Below are positions 21,094 to 32,400 of a stretch of DNA of 64,000 bases, piece by piece. The position numbers and the translations under genes were made by a program. The DNA lies in assembly GCA_020746875.1 (NCBI GenBank), contig JAGTJL010000005.1, forward strand, positions 1,674,001-1,738,000. The letters run 5' to 3'. The stretch comes from Rhexocercosporidium sp. MPI-PUGE-AT-0058 (Eukaryota > Ascomycota > Leotiomycetes > Helotiales). The notes below the pieces were generated by a model. It saw only the letters and a list, made by a program, of their open reading frames with translations, was not told the DNA's origin and made no database searches. Positions within the stretch are counted from its first letter, which is position 1. Each line of letters starts with the position of its first letter.

Positions 21094-21659
21094 TACCCAG
21101 GAACTAAATAACACAAAAGATGCTAGCTCACAGAGTGCACTAGTGATCTGCTCACCCTTGTCATCGCTATCAACTCCTGGGGGTTGTCAATCACGTAAGG
21201 TCGAGTGAACAAGGCACGTCGGAATTTCCGGAAAGCGTTTGACTCAGTGACGAAGTCAAACCCGGCAAGTGCATTTGGCCGTTGCAAAGCTTGATGCCAT
21301 TAATGTCATGATCAAGTGGCAAAAGGAAAAGTGGAATTCAATACCTATGAAGTCGGCTGGAGGGACCAACTGGAGCCATCCTTGTCAAACACCGAGTCAT
21401 ATTCATAGTAGAACGATTTCAAATCTGGGCCAGCAGGTTTGCCAGGAGAATCTAGGAGTTGCCTGAAGAACTTGGAGTGGTATATGAGGACCGCTGAGTG
21501 CAGATGATATTCATCATCAAAGACCCGAAATCGAACATCTGGTTTGGAACCAGGTGACGCGAAGACGGTGGCCTTTGGATTCGCATTCACATCCAACTCG
21601 GCGTCCACAGAGTCCATTTCCATGTAGCCATCGGCAGAGGGTTCTAAAACTCCAGGCAT
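21086..21659 (-). pseudogene. 5' half of a BTB/POZ gene split by the hAT insertion (BTB-B, proximal part)
   Basis: The start is ATG 21659 (MPGVLEPSADGY..), after which an acidic leader precedes the BTB core: KPDVRFRVFDDEYHLHSAVL, FFRQLLDSPGKPAGP, then YDSVFDKDGSSWSLQ. A second block, FRKFRRALFTRPYVI and ELIAMTR, lies at about 21240-21160, separated by a probable intron. A canonical intron then follows (GTGAGC at about 21158, TTATTTAG at about 21107). After it, the exon is cut by the hAT element at 21086 and continues at 4892. The first exon is in good condition, so a truncated BTB peptide could still be made. Its paralogue is BTB-A at 2.0-3.2 kb. The TSD lies in coding sequence. Confidence 0.75.
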
Positions 21660-22108
21660 GGTGACTTCGTGGGAGTTGATGTGCCGGTTCAAGCAAAGAG
21701 GACTCGACACCGATCTTCTAATTAGTCAGCGGTACTCATACTTGTCATTTTGAATGGGATTCTTACATTATAACGAAATTCTTAATGCGATCTTCAAGAT
21801 TGAGTATGAATTTTCGTCACAGCAGGGAGGGTCGGTGCAATCTAGGAATTAGTGAAGAAGGTCTAGGGGGGACCTTTGTTCATCATATCTCACGGAGAAA
21901 TTCTAGGAGACTCTTCCCTTTTAGAAAGATTAAGGTTAGTGATTTACCGTACCTTGGAGAATTGAGCGCCGGGTGCTTTCTGATGTTGTCGTCGAAGCGG
22001 CCGCATTGCTGACCCGCCCCCGCCCAACATCCGAATTTCTTAACCTAAAGCTCTCCCAAAAAAAGCTCAAGACATCATCCACTGGTGACTGACCCTCGGA
22101 ACGAATTC
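21660..22108. other. Divergent promoter region between BTB-B and the WD40 gene
   Basis: About 450 bp between two divergent start codons. It presumably holds both promoters. No specific site was recognised. Confidence 0.5.
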
Positions 22109-23588
22109 ATGAGCCCCGACTCTTCAGCACACCAAGATGAAGCACCAATCCCAGCTATGGAAAGCAATACCAGATCTCCACGGCTCTTAGCTTCGACCGG
22201 GGATACATACAGCTGCACCATCGCAGAATCCCGTACTAGAGAAAGCAACCTGGAAGATGGCACTGCAGAGCTCGAGACAGTGGCGGTTAGGAGTGGCAGT
22301 GAAGAAGACATAGAGGCCAATTACTTCAAGAGTGCTCAATGGTAAGAATCCTCTCTTCCAGACCGTGCCTATCTAACAATCCCAGGACACCAGACGGAAC
22401 TACCCTCCTAACCTCCTCCGCAGACAACACAATCCGGACATTCGTCCTACCACCCACCCTCCTCGACTCCTCTTCCCCCCAACCCCTCACACCCTACGCA
22501 AGCCACACTCTCCCCACTCCCATCAACTGCCTCACTCTCTACCCGTACTTCACCCTCTCCGACCCTTCAACAACCCTCTACCTCTCCACCCCCAGCTCCC
22601 TCCCCATCCGCCTCCTCAACGCATTGAACCCCCTCTCTACCCCGCTCGCAACATACAACCTCATCTCCCCAACAACAGAAGCATATCACACACCTGCCTC
22701 CCTCCTCTGGTCCTCGCAGAACTACTTTTTGGCAGGCACAGACTGCCTCATCGCCCATTTTGACGTCTCGCGCTCGGGCCAAGGACCTGTTACACGTCTG
22801 CCTACTATCCCGTCGAAGAGGCATAAGATGAAAGGCGGCGGTGTGGGTATGCGCGGTATCGTGTCTGCGATGTCTCAGCAGCCGAGTCCGGAGAATGCCG
22901 ATGTGGGGATGTTGGCTGCTGGGACATGGACGAGGTGGGTGGGATTGTATGATATGGGAGGGCTAGGTGGTACGGTAGCGACGTGGAGTATTGCTGAAGC
23001 TGCGGATGCAGATGCGGGGATTGGAGGGACGGGCGTGACGGAGACGAAGTGGAGTGCTTGTGGGAGGTATTTGTTTGTTGTGGAGAGGAGGAGTAAGGGC
23101 ATCTTAGTGTATGATGTTAGGGTTACAGGGAAATTAGTCAGTTGGTTGGTTGGGAGGGAGGCGGATACGAATCAGAGACTGGGCGTTGACTTGTTTCCTG
23201 GAGAGAATGGGACGGAGGTTTGGGCTGGAGGTGTGGATGGTGTTGTGAAGGTTTGGGAAGGGGTTGGCATGACAGAGGGGGCGTTGGAGAGGAGTTGGGA
23301 GTGGAGGGCTCATGATGGTATGTCTCCTCCAAGAGATTAGTTTGTGCTTTTTACTAATTCTTTGCAGACCCCGTTTCATCCACTGTTGTCCATTCGTCTG
23401 GGACAGTAGTAGCAACATGTTCCGGCCAAAGATCAGCTCCATCTATTGGAAACATTAGTGAAGGATCTGAGGACAGCGATGAGAACAGCTCTGACGAGGA
23501 CGAGGACGATGAAGCGTCAACTTCGACTTGCTCGTCCTCACTCAGCTTTCGAACACCAGACAACAGCATCAAAGTTTGGAGTTTATGA
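22109..23588 (+). CDS. WD40 protein of the TCAB1/WDR79 (yeast Swt21) family
   Basis: Three exons: 22109-22341, 22386-23317, 23368-23588. Introns are GTAAGA..CCCAG (44 bp) and GTATGT..TTGCAG (50 bp, branch CTAAT). The TCAB1-type opening block YFKSAQW/TPDGTTLLTSSADNTIR spans the first junction, which fixes the model. WD40-like blades follow, with GIVSAM, WSACGRYLFVVERRS, ILVYDVR, VWAGGVDGVVKVWE and the end block VVHSSGTVVATCSGQR. The C-terminus is acidic (Asp/Glu/Ser run) and closes with TPDNSIKVWSL. TCAB1 binds CAB-box RNAs and Swt21 is linked to splicing in yeast; the role here is inferred. Product about 461 residues. An upstream GTG at 22085 is in frame, but the ATG at 22109 is preferred. 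Confidence 0.8.
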
Positions 23589-23731
23589 GCTCTATTCAAG
23601 CTATGCTAAGGCGACTGTGAAATGTCTCCGACATAGCAAAGTAAAACGCAAATATCCCCCGGTCCCAAATCGGCATATACAGCAAATCGCCTTGATCGCA
23701 AGGTTCGCACCATCGAGATATTCACGACAGA

Positions 23732-26500
23732 TCATTCCCATCTCGCATCGATAACAGCACTCACTCTGGCCAACACTCTATGACCGCAAATATAGCCAAA
23801 GCGGGCCAGCCTATTCTCCACCCCCATCTCCACAAAGGCTGCCAATCCGAACAGGCCAGCTTTGCTAGGACTGCCCTCATCAACGCCATTGGGAGCCTTA
23901 AGTGCTGCGACGACTGCTTGGGCTGCAAACGCGTTTAGACCTGCTCGTCTAAGGAACAACTCCCAAAACGTTTCGTCGGTAAGAAGATCAGTATCTACAC
24001 GGTACTGAATGATGCTGCTCACGATCCATTTTGACAATGTCTCCTCGCCACCTGCAACAAACTGTATAGTTATCGAAGCCTCAAGACCCATCAGATAACC
24101 TGCGAACTCCGCAATCGCAAGACAGTCGTTTTCAACAAGCCCAGTAGCGACTTCATCAGCATTTCCCTCACTGATAAGCACAAGCAACTTCTCGTATCGG
24201 AGACAGACCTTCTCCAGTCGTTCGCGAATTGCTGGCTTGGTCTTATCTCCTGGGAGAGGCTTCTGCTTTATCTTTTGAAGCGTGGTGACGATGATGCCGA
24301 CGGAAGGCGAAAGAATAAGATCAGCCTCGGAGTCTAGCGATGATTTGACCGGTGATCTAGTCACAGATCCTGGCATCCACACACTAGTATTATGGGCCAT
24401 AAAGTCTCGCTCGATGAGCTTCACTGATGGTAGTTGAGCTTCAATACGCTTGATCAGGGCTCTGTTCTTGAGCAAAGTTGTGGAGACAATGATCCATGTT
24501 GGAGTGTTGAGTGGCTGAATGCCAGGCACCGGCAATTTTCCTGCGTTGGTTGGAGATTTTCGGGTGGACAGGCTGGGCAACTTGGGGACGTTGTTTTCCG
24601 GCTCGACTCTTGCAGGGTGTTTTTCAGCAGGCTTGAGGTATGAATTTTCCGAAAGCTTGGGTCTTTTCAGGCCTCGGAGCATGAAATAGTTGTTGATTGA
24701 TGCTTGCGCAGAGAAATCCCCCCCCAATAAACCAAAGTCTCCACCGGCTGTATCTCCGGCTGTAAGCACTGACTTAGTCGTCTTTTTCATAAGTGATGTG
24801 GCTGTTGCCGAGACTGCAGTTTCGTCTGGACTGATGTGCATCAACTTCTCCATCTCCTGAAATTGCATCTTCCTTTTCTTGACGATGGATGACAAGTCTG
24901 CAGGCGAGTCCTTTCGAAATTGGCCGAGGTCAATTTCCTCTCCGTCCTCTTCGTCACTGAGAATTCTCAGTCCAGCTCGCTTCCATATTAAGCTAGAACT
25001 ATCGATTATGTCTACATTATCTTCCACAAAAGGTTGCCATGTCGTCTCATTTCCTTGAACATCTTCTTCCAGCGCTAGCTTAGCGAAGCTTGAATTAAAC
25101 GGAGCCCATGGCAACTTTATTCTCAATTGTCCTGATCCCGGCCATGATGGTATGCTTGATGCGATGGTTTCAACAACAAATGACTTTTGTATCGTTGAAA
25201 GCGCAACTTGGCTCCGCACTCCTTCAAAGCGTTTCCACGGCGCCTCGGGTTTATCAAAATTGAGCTCAGGTACATCAACTCGTGCCGTCGTATCTTCAAT
25301 ACTCAACTTTTCTTGTTCTGCCTTCTGATTCGCATTTTTGTATGCATCCCCAAATGTCTCATGGAAGATCTCGCTGTCATCAAACCCCCTTGGACTGCTT
25401 GCAAGCTCGTAATACTGCTTTTGGACCTCGTCACTGAATCTCACAGTCTTGGATGTAGCTGTGGGCTGAGGAGGCATCAGTGGCACTTCGACTTTGAAGT
25501 CCTCCCATTTAGATGGCCTAGGCTCAGAAGACAGTGTTTGTTCCGGGGCTATGAGCGACGAAAGAAGATCTCCGAGTTCTGTGGGCATTTTCTCTGACAT
25601 TCCATCGAACGTGAAGTCATCAGGCAATGATCGAAGTGGTGTTGGTACATCTTGCGCGAATATCTCATTCTCAATCGCCTCAAGGTCCTGTTTAGTGGGC
25701 GACAGTGGATCAGAGAAAACCGGGATTTGGAATGCAGGATCGGAGGACGATGGCTCGAAAGGCTGTGGTTGTTGGGGAACAGGGGATAGCGGCGGCGTCA
25801 CAGGGTCCAAAGCGGCTCTCTGCAGCTTGGTCAGCGGAGATTCAATATCGTAGAGATAGCCTACTCGTTTGAATGTCTGTTCTCTTGCCCAGAGCTGGAT
25901 CTCATCTTCGTCCGTCCAAGCCATATTCCCACAAGACTGGAGAAAAGCCATTGCATCTCTCGTGACGCCAATCTTCTCCGCCCTCAAGTTCTGCATGATC
26001 TCCGTTCCAACATTCTCATACTGCTTGATCCAGTCGAACCCCTCTCCTTCTGCGACCGGTTCCAGCGGAAGCCTAATATCTCGGGGCTTAATGTCGAATC
26101 CTTCTCTGCTCGCAAACTTCCTGCAGTCACTGTCGACGTCGCTCCTCAGGAGGGGTAAGTCCAACTTCTTCTTTCTGTTGTTGTTGATCTCTTTGAAGAG
26201 GGGAGCGACGAGAGAGTTGATCTCCTCCGAGCTTCCTTCGCGCTTCACCCACGAGAGGATAGATGCTGCCTCCTTTGAGCACGAAATTCTGTCTTCAACC
26301 TTAAGCTCGGGTCCAAGGTCAAACTCGGGCAGATTGGTCTCGACGTCAACGCTATCAGGGGACTCTGACTGAATTTGTTGGAGATGTTCGTATCCTATGT
26401 TTCTGGCTAAGTAATCTTGGGACAGGCCATTCTGACGAGCATATTCCAGAGGGGAGATCTCATCTTGCTCTTCCTCTTGTGCTTGCGGGGGTTGCGACAT
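23732..26500 (-). CDS. 922-residue protein with C-terminal XPF-like region; candidate Zip2/SHOC1-type meiotic factor
   Basis: Single open frame, ATG 26500. The N-terminal half is acidic and Pro/Ser-rich with conserved-looking blocks (SPLEYARQNGLSQDYLARN, FDWIKQYENVGTEIMQNLR). The last ~240 residues resemble the catalytically dead XPF nuclease fold. They contain a strand (TPTWIIVSTTLLKNRALI), LIERDF, an acidic strand (EADLILSPSVGIIVTTLQKI), YEKLLVLISE, and a helical block that could be a helix-hairpin-helix (FLRRAGLNAFAAQAVVAAL). The motif ERKXXXD of active XPF nucleases is absent. Zip2 (SPO16 partner) and SHOC1 share this layout and act in meiotic crossover formation. The match is architectural, by eye. 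It is convergent with the WD40 gene, 143 bp apart. Confidence 0.55.
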   Translation of the reverse strand: MSQPPQAQEEEQDEISPLEYARQNGLSQDYLARNIGYEHLQQIQSESPDSVDVETNLPEFDLGPELKVEDRISCSKEAASILSWVKREGSSEEINSLVAPLFKEINNNRKKKLDLPLLRSDVDSDCRKFASREGFDIKPRDIRLPLEPVAEGEGFDWIKQYENVGTEIMQNLRAEKIGVTRDAMAFLQSCGNMAWTDEDEIQLWAREQTFKRVGYLYDIESPLTKLQRAALDPVTPPLSPVPQQPQPFEPSSSDPAFQIPVFSDPLSPTKQDLEAIENEIFAQDVPTPLRSLPDDFTFDGMSEKMPTELGDLLSSLIAPEQTLSSEPRPSKWEDFKVEVPLMPPQPTATSKTVRFSDEVQKQYYELASSPRGFDDSEIFHETFGDAYKNANQKAEQEKLSIEDTTARVDVPELNFDKPEAPWKRFEGVRSQVALSTIQKSFVVETIASSIPSWPGSGQLRIKLPWAPFNSSFAKLALEEDVQGNETTWQPFVEDNVDIIDSSSLIWKRAGLRILSDEEDGEEIDLGQFRKDSPADLSSIVKKRKMQFQEMEKLMHISPDETAVSATATSLMKKTTKSVLTAGDTAGGDFGLLGGDFSAQASINNYFMLRGLKRPKLSENSYLKPAEKHPARVEPENNVPKLPSLSTRKSPTNAGKLPVPGIQPLNTPTWIIVSTTLLKNRALIKRIEAQLPSVKLIERDFMAHNTSVWMPGSVTRSPVKSSLDSEADLILSPSVGIIVTTLQKIKQKPLPGDKTKPAIRERLEKVCLRYEKLLVLISEGNADEVATGLVENDCLAIAEFAGYLMGLEASITIQFVAGGEETLSKWIVSSIIQYRVDTDLLTDETFWELFLRRAGLNAFAAQAVVAALKAPNGVDEGSPSKAGLFGLAAFVEMGVENRLARFGYICGHRVLARVSAVIDARWE

Positions 26501-28147
26501 CTTGACGGGACCGAGCTCGACAATCTGATATGAACGAAGGTCCCAATCGAGCCTGGGTGAATGCTGGTGAAGGTGTTCTTATCATGCAGGATATGAGGAT
26601 ACTCAATATATGCTGTGGTGATATTTCGACAGGGAAATAATCTAGAATTGGAGGGAAAGCTATAATACAAGGTGGAAGCAGGGAGAATCGATCAAGCTCG
26701 CAAAGGGAAGGAACAGATTCTGGTTATCACGTGCTTGTCGAAGCTTATTCTACCTCCACCACACCTGCATGTGACTCAACAGGAGGCATCGCATGGTTCA
26801 CGGGCGATCCATGAGATCCATCCATACAATAGCTTCAAGCCTTTCAAATCCTTCCGTGCGGGTTAACTTGGCTGCTCAAGCAAGGACGATTCCTCACACA
26901 TACACTAAGCAGCCATTGCTGGCACATCAGCTCAAGCCATACTTCAATCGTCTCGATTTGGTAAAACGAAGTGAGGAAAAAGTCCATCTCCTCCTTCCTG
27001 GTGGGCAACCGTCCTTTAAGTTCACTTGCTAAACCGCCTTTCTCCGTCTTGAACCCGATTCACATTGGGGTCCCGCGTATCCTTTTCTCGATCGATGTTC
27101 TTGATGCTATCTTTATGGCATCAATTTTCCTTAGCCTGCTCATGATTAACTTCTGGTGATCTATTCGCAAAGAGGAAGGATGGGAGGGAGGTAGACTTAC
27201 AGAGACATGAGAATGTCTAGGGTACTGCAATAGAGAAGAGAGAGAATTTCTCGTGCCGAGGAGCTTGAAATGTGATGTGTGATGTGCTGTAGCCAGCGTT
27301 GGAGATATGCAAATTTGGAAATTTCGAGTGGAAGGAATATTCCTACGTATTCGTAAGTTGGCCGGTAGGCATCTAGTTTTTATGGAAAGATTAGATAGGC
27401 AAATGCTGGTCAGAATACCTAATAGCTAGGTAGCACCAAGTCAGAACTAAGGAGTAATGTCATTCTGGGATAGACTAACCACCACCCACCGAAGCGAACC
27501 AAATTCGTGTCTAGCGAAGGGAATAAGTGCAGGTACCAGACAAATTACATCCGGACTGCCTCACATTTGGGTATATTTCCAGTAATTGTTCTGGAATTAT
27601 TTCGAGACTTTGAACGGGCTCTCAGCGATAGAAAAAAAGAAGAAGAAAAAAGGGGGAATCAAAAGGCGAGGACTAATTTGGTGTCGCCCCGAGACGAATT
27701 TGGCCCATCTTGCATAGCTAACCAATTAGTCAGTAATCAAACGCACGCATTATTAGCTACATAGCTAGCTACCTAGTTAGGTAGAGATAACTACTATTCC
27801 CAGAGCCGTCAGATAAAGGACCATTCATTGTTTGTCCCCGATCAGCCGTTCAAGTTCATATTACTCCATACGAACGTATGAGACAACATCGCGGATGCTA
27901 CATCGCCATCACACCCATCAATCACTCCACAATACCAAGACGAATCCTAACAGGCCCTCTCTCGGGAAACTTCGTAGGCCACCTCTCTCCCATCCCAACC
28001 CCACCACCAAACATGTCCGTATACATCTTAACCAAAGCCACCGCTACGCGAATAAATCAGCACGAGCATGAAACAAAAGGTACTAAAAGCAACAAAAACC
28101 CAAAAATAAAAAACGGATCAAAGCAAAGGATCCAAAATCCTCGCCTC
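26501..28147. other. Intergenic, no supported gene
   Basis: 1.6 kb upstream of the Zip2-like gene and downstream of the 2EXR gene. Small open frames lack features. A region near 27270-27830 is AT-richer, with TAGCTA repeats (27750-27790). It should contain the promoter of the minus-strand 922-residue gene. Confidence 0.5.
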
Positions 28148-28888
28148 CTAAAACCCCCAAAAAGTCGAGTAGAATTTGATACGCCAAAGAGCAGAAAGAA
28201 AGAGGATAAATAGATAAAACCACCACCCAAGAAACTCACTATGTATACCCCCCCTCAACCTCTCCATCCCCCTCGACCTCTCCTTCCCCATCAACTCCCC
28301 CTCCTCCACATCCTTAAACCTCACCCCCCTCTCCATGCATGTCTCCCTCACCCCCCTCCAATCCCCCCACACAACGTAAAACTCCTGCAAGGTCTCCATC
28401 CCCTCTAAGATCATCAACCCCGCCCTGTCGAACAACACCGTCCTCACCGCTAATCTCTTAATGAACCTCGCCTCCTCGTAAGCTAGGAAGGCACGCAGGC
28501 GCGAGAAGGTCAGGTCGTCTATGAGCCCAAAGTTCGTGAAGTAGAAGAGGTCGTGCGCGAAGGAGACGTAGGTGTTGAATGCGGGTGTTAAAGAAGCGCT
28601 GCGTATGTACGTGTGTCGAGAGAGGTGTGTGGTGTGCAGAAGGGGGTGGGGAGGTTGGTTCGAGATGAATTTGGGGTGAGGGGTGCTGTACTGGGAGGAG
28701 GGGGTGAGGATGTGTATGATGGGGTTTAAGGGGGGTGAGGAGGCTAGGGTGAATATTTTGAGGCGGAGTTCTGGGGGGAGGAGGGGGAAGAGGGGGAATG
28801 TTGTTGGTGTGGTTGGGATGGGGTTGGGGATGCTTGGATCGGGATCAGGCGAGGTGGGTGAGAAGGGAGACTCTATATCCGTAGCCAT
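28148..28888 (-). CDS. 2EXR-domain protein
   Basis: Open frame of 246 residues from ATG 28888. After a Pro/Ser/Thr-rich leader, residues 31-50 (FPLFPLLPPELRLKIFTLAS) match the F-box-like 2EXR motif found in large fungal families of unknown function. A short helical region follows (FAHDLFYFTNFGLIDDLTFS, FLAYEEARFIKRLAV, LEGMETLQEFYVVWGDW). The last ~30 residues are aromatic and odd (GWWFYLFILFLSALW). The true 3' end may instead be spliced, for example near the GTATAC or GTGAGT after the MERLRGG codons. The 5' region is extremely Pro- and C-rich in DNA. The 2EXR call is sound; the C-terminus is uncertain. Confidence 0.7.
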   Translation of the reverse strand: MATDIESPFSPTSPDPDPSIPNPIPTTPTTFPLFPLLPPELRLKIFTLASSPPLNPIIHILTPSSQYSTPHPKFISNQPPHPLLHTTHLSRHTYIRSASLTPAFNTYVSFAHDLFYFTNFGLIDDLTFSRLRAFLAYEEARFIKRLAVRTVLFDRAGLMILEGMETLQEFYVVWGDWRGVRETCMERGVRFKDVEEGELMGKERSRGMERLRGGIHSEFLGWWFYLFILFLSALWRIKFYSTFWGF

Positions 28889-29498
28889 AGTGGAGATTGA
28901 GGGGTTGCTCTGGGTACTTGAGTAAGGCTCTTGATTTATGACTTTACTTTCCCGGTGGGATTGAAGGGTAGCATTCGGAGAATATGATGTGAAGACAGGG
29001 AGCGGATGAGTTAGTGTGCGATTGAGATGAGATGAGGTGTCGTTGCCTGCTCGTCCTCAGGTAAACGAGATTCTCAACTTGGCAGCGGTGTCACTGGACT
29101 GGAAGACGTCTCTACTTAATACGTGAGAAGACTTTGCGTTTGCCTTTATTTGCAATAGAAAAAGAGATGTTTGTTACCAGACATAATATAGAAATCGTGT
29201 CAATGTCTCAAGTATATACGAACAATCATTATGAATTGTGACTACGGTGCCATGATCCGTATCAAGAAGATTCAAGAACTTTTCACTGACTAGCTAAGCT
29301 ACGATAGCGATCAAACTCAACTTCTTCACAAATATACCAACTAACCACAACAGACAAATCAATGCCTCCACGCCCCAGTCCAGCATAAGAGCCATTCATT
29401 TCATTCCCTTCCGCAACGCCATCGCTCTTTAGCAAAGCAAATTCCATCCGATATCAAAACAAGTCATAATCTTACAACCAGGAAATCGGAGCCGGGAT
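28889..29498. other. Intergenic spacer upstream of the 2EXR gene and downstream of Rad4
   Basis: About 600 bp. It holds the 2EXR promoter and the Rad4 3' flank. No gene or motif was recognised. Confidence 0.5.
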
Positions 29499-32400
29499 TC
29501 ATCCATCATCATCCTCATCTTCATCATGCTCAAAGTAATGCGACCTCAAAGCCGTCTCACTCTTCCTCGAAGCCTGTCTCCTCGGTGTCTTCCGTGGTGT
29601 CTGGGTAATCTTAGCAGGTAAAGTTGCTCTCCTGCCCGTTTTCCTGGCTGGTGCTTTCTCCTTGGGCTTTTCTTCAACTTCAGCTTCTGACTCTAATTCT
29701 GATCCATCTGAAGGTGGCAGAGAGGAAAGTGAAGAAGCGTCATCGTCGTCGTCATCTTGCTCGGAGTCTTGGATTTGAACCTTCTTTTTTCCAGAACTTC
29801 TACCAGAAGGCTTCTTTGGAGGGGCATATCGTTTCGCTGGTGTTTTGGCGGCTACTTTCCCAGTCTTGTTGGCTGAGCCTGGTGGTCGTCCTCGCTTCTT
29901 GGGTGCTGGTTCTGGTACATCAACCGCATCTTCCATCTCGGCATCTTCTTCTGATTCGGGAGCAGTTCCACCTTTTGTAGCAAACTCAAGGGACTGTGGA
30001 GTAGCATACGCCTGACCTATTTTAGGACCAGCAGGCTCATCATGACCTTCGACAATGAAACCACCACCCTGATCCTCATCGTCTTCTTCATGAGCGACTG
30101 GGAAGAAAGCGCCTCGGTGGTGATCATCGGGTTCCTCGGCATCAAAATCTTCAGGTAAGAAACCGCCTCCCATATCTTCGTCATTCTGATCCATCATACG
30201 TTTCTGAGCTTCTACATCCAGATCCTCAGTAGTCTTCTTCTTCTTGCCCACCCAAGGATTCAGAACATCGACATTGCCATCAGCCGCACCGAACTCTTCA
30301 TTCACCCTCTCCACGATCCGCAGACCCATTAGCATCTTGCGCCAGGTATGCAGCACCAATTTACGAGCTTTCTCGTCCTCTTTCCGCACTCTTTCGGCTT
30401 CGTCTTTGTGCCATTCCTCCATCATGTTATCGTAATGCTCTTCAGCCACAACCACACCAGAAATAACGGGAACGGCCATCCTATGACCGAACTCAAAACC
30501 CACAACAGCTTCCGCGTAATCGATTCCGAGTCGTTTACAGATTTTAACGGTACCTCGGACAGGAATATGTACAGCACCCTCGGGAAGCATGCTGTCGACG
30601 TACAGATCGATATTGCCGAAGGAGTTCTTTGGTATGATTCCATTCTCGATGGGTGGTGGAATGATCCATTCGGTTTGGTCTCGACTGTAGAGTCCTTGCA
30701 GAACCTTCTCACCACTCGCGTTTTCCGCTTCAGCGAGCTCACGTCTGCGATTCGTGGTAGCTGCACGGTATGGTACTCGTTTCAAGGGTTCTTCGCCAAG
30801 CTTTGGAGCGCGGCCTTCCTTGTGCCAGGTTTCCATGGTCTTGCAATTGACCACATCCTTTCGGAGATACACTTTCTCTTCTATACTCGTTTCGCCTTTG
30901 CCCTTGACAGTGAACATCTTGACATGCTTGGCTGTAGGAAGCAATGCCTCTTCTCTCTTGAAGTGCCGCTCAAGGACAAACTGAGGGGAAGACTTGTAGT
31001 ATTGGAGTGTCTCCTTGCCTTCCTCGACCTCTTTCTTCTCGGCTTTGACAGGCTTGAGATCCGTTGCTTCTTCGTGGTCGTCGATTTCTGTTCTTGGGCA
31101 TTTCCTAGATCCTCGGACGTAACCACTCATGACTTGCTTGAACCAGTCTTTCTGCTCATACCTCTTGATCTTGCCATGCCGATTGTAGATCGGCACTTTC
31201 TCCACTGGAAATCGACTACCTTTGGTTCGGCCTGGCCAAACATGTCGCTTGAGATACCTGGTCGTAACATCTTTGGCAGTGCCGTCAGAGGAATGGCCAA
31301 TGATGTAGGCTGTGACCTGCTTGGCTTTCTCAGATTTCGCTCCACGAGTCTCGAATCTCTCAAGCAGCTGTTGGTTTGTAGCAACAATTTTTAAAACGAT
31401 GGGATCTACTGGAATGTAGGTGTTGGTTACTGGCGAAAGAACTTCAGTCCAATAGTGAGGATGGATCAAGTCTTTATCATATGCCAAGGATTGTCGTACA
31501 GCACGCCTTACAGGTGTGACGTCGATGACAGAATCCTCCTCGCTGTCTACAGCCGTTTCCTCAGAATCAGACAAGGCAATGGGTGCATCTTGATGGCCAC
31601 TTGCTCTTGGGCCTTTTCTATCAGACTTTGGGGCCGGCTTCGGGATCTTGGCTGGCTTTGCTGGAGCTTTACCCTTTCCTTTCTTCATAGGTTTCGAAGT
31701 GACTTCATCCTCTTCACTTGAATCGCTATCGGCATCAAAGGTATCACCTGTAGCTGTAGTAGCTTTTGGCTTCTTCAGAATTCGTGGATTTTTCTCGACA
31801 GCCTCTTCGACTTGACTCCATCCAAACCCTACCGGCTGCAGGTTTGCCACTAGCCGAGCCTCGATACCAAGTCCTCGCAAGAGCGCAGTGAATAGCTGCG
31901 AGCCAACATCTCGACTCCCCTCCATGGCCTTTGCACATTCACGGAATTCGTCAATATTCCTGATTCGCTCGCCATGCCGCTCGGGATCGTGTTTCTCTTC
32001 TCTGAAGCTCTTGATTTCCTCATCCAGTCTTTGTAGAGACATGTATCCCAGTTTCCTCAATCCTGGTGCGATGATTCTGAATCTTTGCTTCCAGAAATTG
32101 ATGAGGACTTCCAGAAGTTTGATGATAGGATCCCCGCGACTCATATTGACCTGGCCCTCAGCAACTCTTTGTGCAGAATCTCCCCAATCTGCCTGTTTTC
32201 TTGGATCCGTCTTCTTGCCCTTGATGTCCTTGGCCCTGCCTTTTCCTTTGCCTTTGCCGCTTGTTGTCTCCTCCTTCGTATCGTTGCTCTTCGAAGCAAG
32301 TCCACTATTCCGCCTCCACCTCTCGACTGCCTGAATCATAGTGGGACTTAAATGTTTCACCAAAATCTCCTGCAACTCCTTGTCACAACACCACGCATTC

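Noticed and set aside
30348..31394. 348-codon plus-strand frame
   Set aside because: Lies fully antisense to RAD4, whose domains are clear; an antisense shadow.
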